A stretch of DNA of 64,000 bases from Pelagihabitans sp947500445 (GTDB taxonomy: Bacteria; Bacteroidota; Bacteroidia; Flavobacteriales; Flavobacteriaceae). Position numbers and translations under genes: made by a program. The notes below the pieces were generated by a model. The model was given only the letters and a program-made list of their open reading frames with translations, searched no databases and had not been told where the DNA came from. The stretch covers positions 62,001 to 126,000 of the forward strand of contig NZ_JBNGOP010000005.1 in assembly GCF_050589625.1 (NCBI RefSeq). The letters run 5' to 3'. Shown piece after piece: positions 61,801 to 64,000 of the stretch (position 1 is the first letter of the stretch; the number at the start of each line of letters is the position of its first letter).

Positions 61801-62477
61801 AAGGTGAAAATGGAAATATTGTTTGGTTTGATAACGATTCAGAATCTTTTACAAATGATAGCGGCGAATGGACGAATGTTGGCAGCAATGAGAGCGAGGT
61901 GAAAGAAACTTTAGGTATACCGAGTGATCAGAATATACAATATACGACTGGTTCAGGTTTAATGTTTGGAGGGGATCCTTCCCAATCCGTAGGTTCTGGG
62001 GCAGTTGCCTTGGTCACTGCTGGATTTGGAACAGGAGTAGTCACAAACACTGCTGATGTAAGCTATTCTTTAAATATAGAAGGAAAAGGGGAGTTCGGTC
62101 AGTTACAAGATGGGGTAAGTGAGGTTACAGGAGTTAATATTGAAATGACCTTAAGTTCAGAGATAAGCCTTCCCGGTGTTGAAATGGTTAATATTGTTGG
62201 AGATTTTAGTCTAAGTCGAAGTACGCCGAGCGGAAACCAAAGAACTAATATTAGTAGCCCTTTTGTTGAATCCGGACCAATGCTTGGATCACAGGGAAGG
62301 ACTATAGCATCATCAAAAGCTACTATAAACATGAGTGTAGGGGAACTTCATAGAAAGTCTCGGAACAATGTGACAGGAGTGCCAAGTTTAAATTTTGACA
62401 TAGATGCTTATTCAGGTTATACGAATAAGGGTACACCAGGTAGCGGAATTAAAGGAATTTTAAACATTAGCAACTAG
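58842..62477 (+). CDS. DUF6443 RHS-repeat protein with variable C-terminal tip
   Basis: Exported protein of 1211 residues with a signal peptide (MKKFFIPIILCFLGTTLWSQ). The DUF6443 region (YILTRSYQDHMTSFNAGTA, VTYFDGLGRPMQQIAIKG) is followed by many YD repeats, then the RHS core: YQYKDHLGNVRLSYTDADDN, YYPFGLEHKGYN, GARQYDAAIGRWISSDPLAE, YNAMMDNPIKYIDPDGMAPY. After DPDG (61768-61779) the sequence changes to a 231-residue AT-rich tip of no recognised family. In RHS systems the tip is the exchangeable effector. A lipoprotein gene follows 4 bp later. Confidence 0.85.
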   Translation: MKKFFIPIILCFLGTTLWSQDAVETRPETAGGSYILENGQSDDLLATDSILLRPTLWIKEGATFTARIGEKEIEFDQPDYGPISLSDENYILTRSYQDHMTSFNAGTAKEDDVFESVTYFDGLGRPMQQIAIKGAGTVKDLVTHMEYDAYGRMEKEYLPYREDDADLGTFRTDAEGNTTAYYNTNYPDDMNGAYENPFSEKKFEPSPLNRVEQQGAPGHDWRIGGGHEIDFGYATNTATEVKRYDVTTTLTDGVYVPVLATDGNYATGELYKNVIKDENWTSGTDHTTEEFTDKNGRVVLKRTYNGSAHDTYYIYDDFGNLTYVLSPKMNGAITAMDELGYQYRYDHRNRLVEKKLPGKGWEYIVYNKLDQPVMTKDSQNDWLFTKYDRHGRVAYTGMVSGGTRLSHQTAADNHTGNLWVSDGSTTIDGTVIGYSNSGYPNSGYSELHTINYYDNYNTARDGIAKPAGPIYGQGVANNVQGLPTVSKVRVLGKPQWTTTLTAYDAKGRAIYNLSQNNFLDTEDIVESELDFAGKVLRTRTSHTRGTNAPIATVDLFDYDHQGRLKRQRQELAGNTELIALNAYDGIGQLVKKEVGNSTATPLQEVVYGYNVRGWLKTMNDVTNTTPDKLFNFSLAYNEGPNALYNGNIARTQWRTDNVDNSLKTYDYQYDALNRIAQGADNTGYFDLGSDAKPITYDKNGNIQKLLRLGHVTNTPILADNTTNDNDYGTMDELTYTYSGNQLQSVTDSGAGTGFMDGNTAGADYGYDYNGNMTSDANKGITDIEYNHLNLPTKVAINGGTIDYVYDATGVKLKKAVSTGTTTDYAGNYIYEGPNSGSATLQFFSTPEGYVEPKTNGGYDHIYQYKDHLGNVRLSYTDADDNGDIDPATEIVKESNYYPFGLEHKGYNNMVNGVENNYFTYQGKEHDKSLDLNWHDFGARQYDAAIGRWISSDPLAEEFYEWSPYNAMMDNPIKYIDPDGMAPYDWFKGENGNIVWFDNDSESFTNDSGEWTNVGSNESEVKETLGIPSDQNIQYTTGSGLMFGGDPSQSVGSGAVALVTAGFGTGVVTNTADVSYSLNIEGKGEFGQLQDGVSEVTGVNIEMTLSSEISLPGVEMVNIVGDFSLSRSTPSGNQRTNISSPFVESGPMLGSQGRTIASSKATINMSVGELHRKSRNNVTGVPSLNFDIDAYSGYTNKGTPGSGIKGILNISN

Positions 62478-62481
62478 CCAT

Positions 62482-63078
62482 ATGAAAAAACACATTGTTT
62501 TATTTTTATTAATTGTCTTGACCTTTAGTTTGCAGTTTTGTAAAAGCCAAACAAAGGAAACGGTTGACTGTAATGTTTTTAACGCAAAATATATTGAGTA
62601 TGCTTTAAAGGGCGTAAAGGACTCTGCTTTGTTAAGCATTAATAACGCCATTAATTGCGACCCTAAAAATAAATTTTATCATTCTGCGAAAGTTAACTTT
62701 TTAATAGATCAAGGTCAATGGACAGAAGCCTTATTAGCAACAGAACAAATTGATGCTAAAGATGATTATACGCTCAATTTGTTGAATGGCGTACTACTTT
62801 TAAGAGCAAAGAAAGAAAACGCCGATATTGAATTAAAAAAAACATTTGATAGCCTTAAGCAAGATGCAGACTATAGTTCCGATGAGATTAATAAAAACAT
62901 ATATCTTATTGCATTATATAATTACTTTGTAAACAAGGATGTTGGGCTTCAAGAATTATCTAAGCTTAGAGAAAAACGTAAGGGTAAAGCTTCAAATGAC
63001 ATGATTGATTTTTTAGAAAACAATATATCCAATTTATCAAAGGAGGAAGTGCTTTATAAGTTTTTTAATATTCGATAG
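62482..63078 (+). CDS. small lipoprotein, candidate immunity partner of the RHS tip
   Basis: Protein of 198 residues with a signal peptide and a possible lipobox (TFSLQFCKSQ, Cys20). The rest is helical and TPR-like (SALLSINNAINCDPKNKFYH, WTEALLATEQIDAKDDYTLN, NIYLIALYNYFVNKDVG). It starts 4 bp after the RHS stop and has the same AT-rich composition as the RHS tip. That position and composition fit an immunity gene, and its predicted periplasmic location would suit a tip that acts in the envelope. No known immunity family is recognised; the role is inference. Confidence 0.6.
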   Translation: MKKHIVLFLLIVLTFSLQFCKSQTKETVDCNVFNAKYIEYALKGVKDSALLSINNAINCDPKNKFYHSAKVNFLIDQGQWTEALLATEQIDAKDDYTLNLLNGVLLLRAKKENADIELKKTFDSLKQDADYSSDEINKNIYLIALYNYFVNKDVGLQELSKLREKRKGKASNDMIDFLENNISNLSKEEVLYKFFNIR

Positions 63079-63151
63079 CAGGTTTAAAACCACCTATTAT
63101 CTAAAGTTTTTAAATGAAGTGATTTTTTAGGGTAAAAAATAAAAATAGAAG

Positions 63152-63177
63152 AAACCATCCTACGGGATGGTTTTTTT
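63152..63177 (+). terminator. intrinsic terminator
   Basis: AAACCATCC, loop TACG, GGATGGTTT, then T-run. It lies between the convergent lipoprotein and XRE genes; the arms would also work for the minus strand. Confidence 0.88.
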
Positions 63178-63517
63178 ATGCGTATGCCTTTTTAGCCTTG
63201 AAGTCCCGAAGGAACGCATCTATGGTGAGCAACAGGGCTTCCCGTTCCTTCTGCGGCAGTCCGTTGATGTCATTGAGGCGTTTGAGCATGGCGGGGTCTT
63301 GCAGCGCATCGGCATCGCCCGTCTCGCCCAAGAGGTAGCCCACGGTGGTGTCTAGGACATCGGCCATTTTAACGACCACATCGATGGACGGCCTCACTTC
63401 ATCCCGCTCGTACTTACCGATGGCCGAATGGTGCGCCTCGATAAGCTTCGCCAGTTCGTTCTGCGAAATCTTCCTTGCTTCCCTGCGCTCCCTTAATTTT
63501 TTGCCGAAACTCTGCAT
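63176..63517 (-). CDS. XRE-family transcriptional regulator
   Basis: Protein of 113 residues. The N-terminal helix-turn-helix is of the Cro/C1 type (LRERREARKISQNELAKLIE, HSAIGKYERDEVRPSIDVVV). Then comes a short helical tail (LPQKEREALLLTIDAFLRDF). This layout is common in repressors of mobile elements. It diverges from the gene at 63668. Its own -7 element overlaps an inverted repeat, which suggests autorepression. Confidence 0.92.
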   Translation of the reverse strand: MQSFGKKLRERREARKISQNELAKLIEAHHSAIGKYERDEVRPSIDVVVKMADVLDTTVGYLLGETGDADALQDPAMLKRLNDINGLPQKEREALLLTIDAFLRDFKAKKAYA

Positions 63518-63546
63518 AACCTCTAAAATATGGTATCAAAAACGCC

Positions 63547-63571
63547 TATTTGCGCCTTATGGGCAAATATA
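63547..63571 (-). promoter_or_regulatory. operator-like inverted repeat overlapping the XRE promoter
   Basis: TATTTGC (63547-63553), 9-nt spacer, GCAAATA (63563-63569), perfect arms. On the minus strand TATATTTG (63571-63564) is a full TAnnTTTG match and overlaps the right arm. A dimer bound here would block the XRE promoter. Confidence 0.6.
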
Positions 63572-63605
63572 TTGCGAATAAATTACACTTTGAAATAAAT
63601 AATTA

Positions 63606-63636
63606 GTTGCAAGAACCATAAGATTTTATAGATTTG
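63606..63636 (+). promoter_or_regulatory. promoter of the right-end gene
   Basis: GTTG (63606-63609), 19 bp, TAGATTTG (63629-63636), matching TTG-N19-TAnnTTTG. The start codon of the next gene is 31 bp downstream. Confidence 0.65.
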
Positions 63637-63667
63637 TACCAAATAATCGCAGCTAAATATTTTTACG

Positions 63668-64000
63668 ATGCTCGACACATCCAACCCGAACCATTACCAT
63701 TTTACCGCCCGACACCTTGAAATCACCGTTCTGGGCGGGGTAAGGCTCAACAAACTGGACAGCCTTCGGGTAACGCTCTCCATCAACAAGACGGACAGCA
63801 GCGAAAAGCTGCGGCACAACATCGACCTGTACAACAACAACCAAGTAGAAAAACTGGTGCGCAAGGTAGCCGAACGCTTGGAAACGGGAACCAGTATCAC
63901 CCGAAGGGCGTTACAGGAACTTACCGACCGATTGGAAACCCATAGGCTAAAGGAATTGGAAGCCTTGGACAGCGAACCGATGGCAAGGGAACTCACCCCC
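63668..64000 (+). CDS. start of a probable mobile-element gene (partial)
   Basis: Open frame of 111 codons running off the right edge, start ATG at 63668. It contains YHFTARHLEITVLGGVRL, LRVTLSINKTDSSEKLRHNI and DLYNNNQVEKLVRKVAERLE, a pattern I associate with the N-terminus of primase/helicase-type proteins of Bacteroidota mobile elements (recall, not a search). A good Bacteroidota promoter precedes it, and it diverges from an XRE regulator, as in an integrated element's early region. Function is unproven. Confidence 0.6.
   Translation, partial: MLDTSNPNHYHFTARHLEITVLGGVRLNKLDSLRVTLSINKTDSSEKLRHNIDLYNNNQVEKLVRKVAERLETGTSITRRALQELTDRLETHRLKELEALDSEPMARELTP

Overview
The window looks like chromosomal DNA of a marine member of the Flavobacteriaceae (Bacteroidota). 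The grounds are the gldK-gldL-gldM-gldN gliding/type IX secretion locus, the order miaB - sigma-54 activator - lptE - TPR gene - secG - groESL, -7 promoter elements of the TAnnTTTG type, a type B T9SS sorting domain, and DUF6443-type RHS proteins. The genus cannot be fixed from sequence alone.

Layout. (1) 1-5.9 kb, minus strand: conserved housekeeping genes miaB, an enhancer-binding protein, lptE, a TPR protein, secG, groES and the start of groEL. A sigma-54-like promoter with an adjoining palindrome lies before groES. (2) 6.0-16.2 kb, plus strand: an LVIVD-repeat lipoprotein, topA, an arginase-fold protein that has lost most metal ligands, then gldKLMN with a terminator-like hairpin between gldM and gldN. 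(3) 16.2-17.6 kb: an IS200-type element and a 300-bp tandem duplication set in TTTGAA-rich low-complexity DNA. (4) 17.6-27.1 kb: mixed core genes (FAD oxidoreductase, DUF983, ABC-F ATPase, LRR protein, GIN-domain protein, FAH-family hydrolase, TPR histidine kinase) and a tRNA-Arg(UCU). (5) 27.4-49.7 kb: an AT-rich exopolysaccharide cluster with an initiating phosphoglycosyltransferase, Wzx, Wzy-like, Wzc, five glycosyltransferases and two acetyltransferases. It also holds odd passengers: an FkbM methyltransferase and decayed genes on the minus strand, a GH16 protein without its acid/base Glu, a nucleotidyltransferase-kinase fusion overlapping an APH-like kinase, a T9SS type B substrate, and a dimethylformamidase-like protein interrupted by a membrane hairpin. 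(6) 50.5-63.1 kb: four tandem secreted fibre-like genes that share one in-phase 93-codon C-terminal module, followed by two large RHS/YD-repeat genes. The second RHS gene ends in a compositionally foreign tip and is followed at once by a small lipoprotein gene (candidate toxin/immunity pair). (7) 63.2-64 kb: an XRE regulator diverging from the start of a probable mobile-element gene.

How the parts fit. GldKLMN forms the T9SS core and can export the type B protein at 35.2 kb. The polysaccharide cluster has a complete Wzx/Wzy-type logic except that no outer-membrane exporter (Wza) is present here. The fibre/RHS block is the best candidate for an undescribed system: a same-strand run of variable N-terminal domains on one conserved coiled-coil base, next to an RHS shell protein with an exchangeable tip. 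All functional statements about that block are inference.
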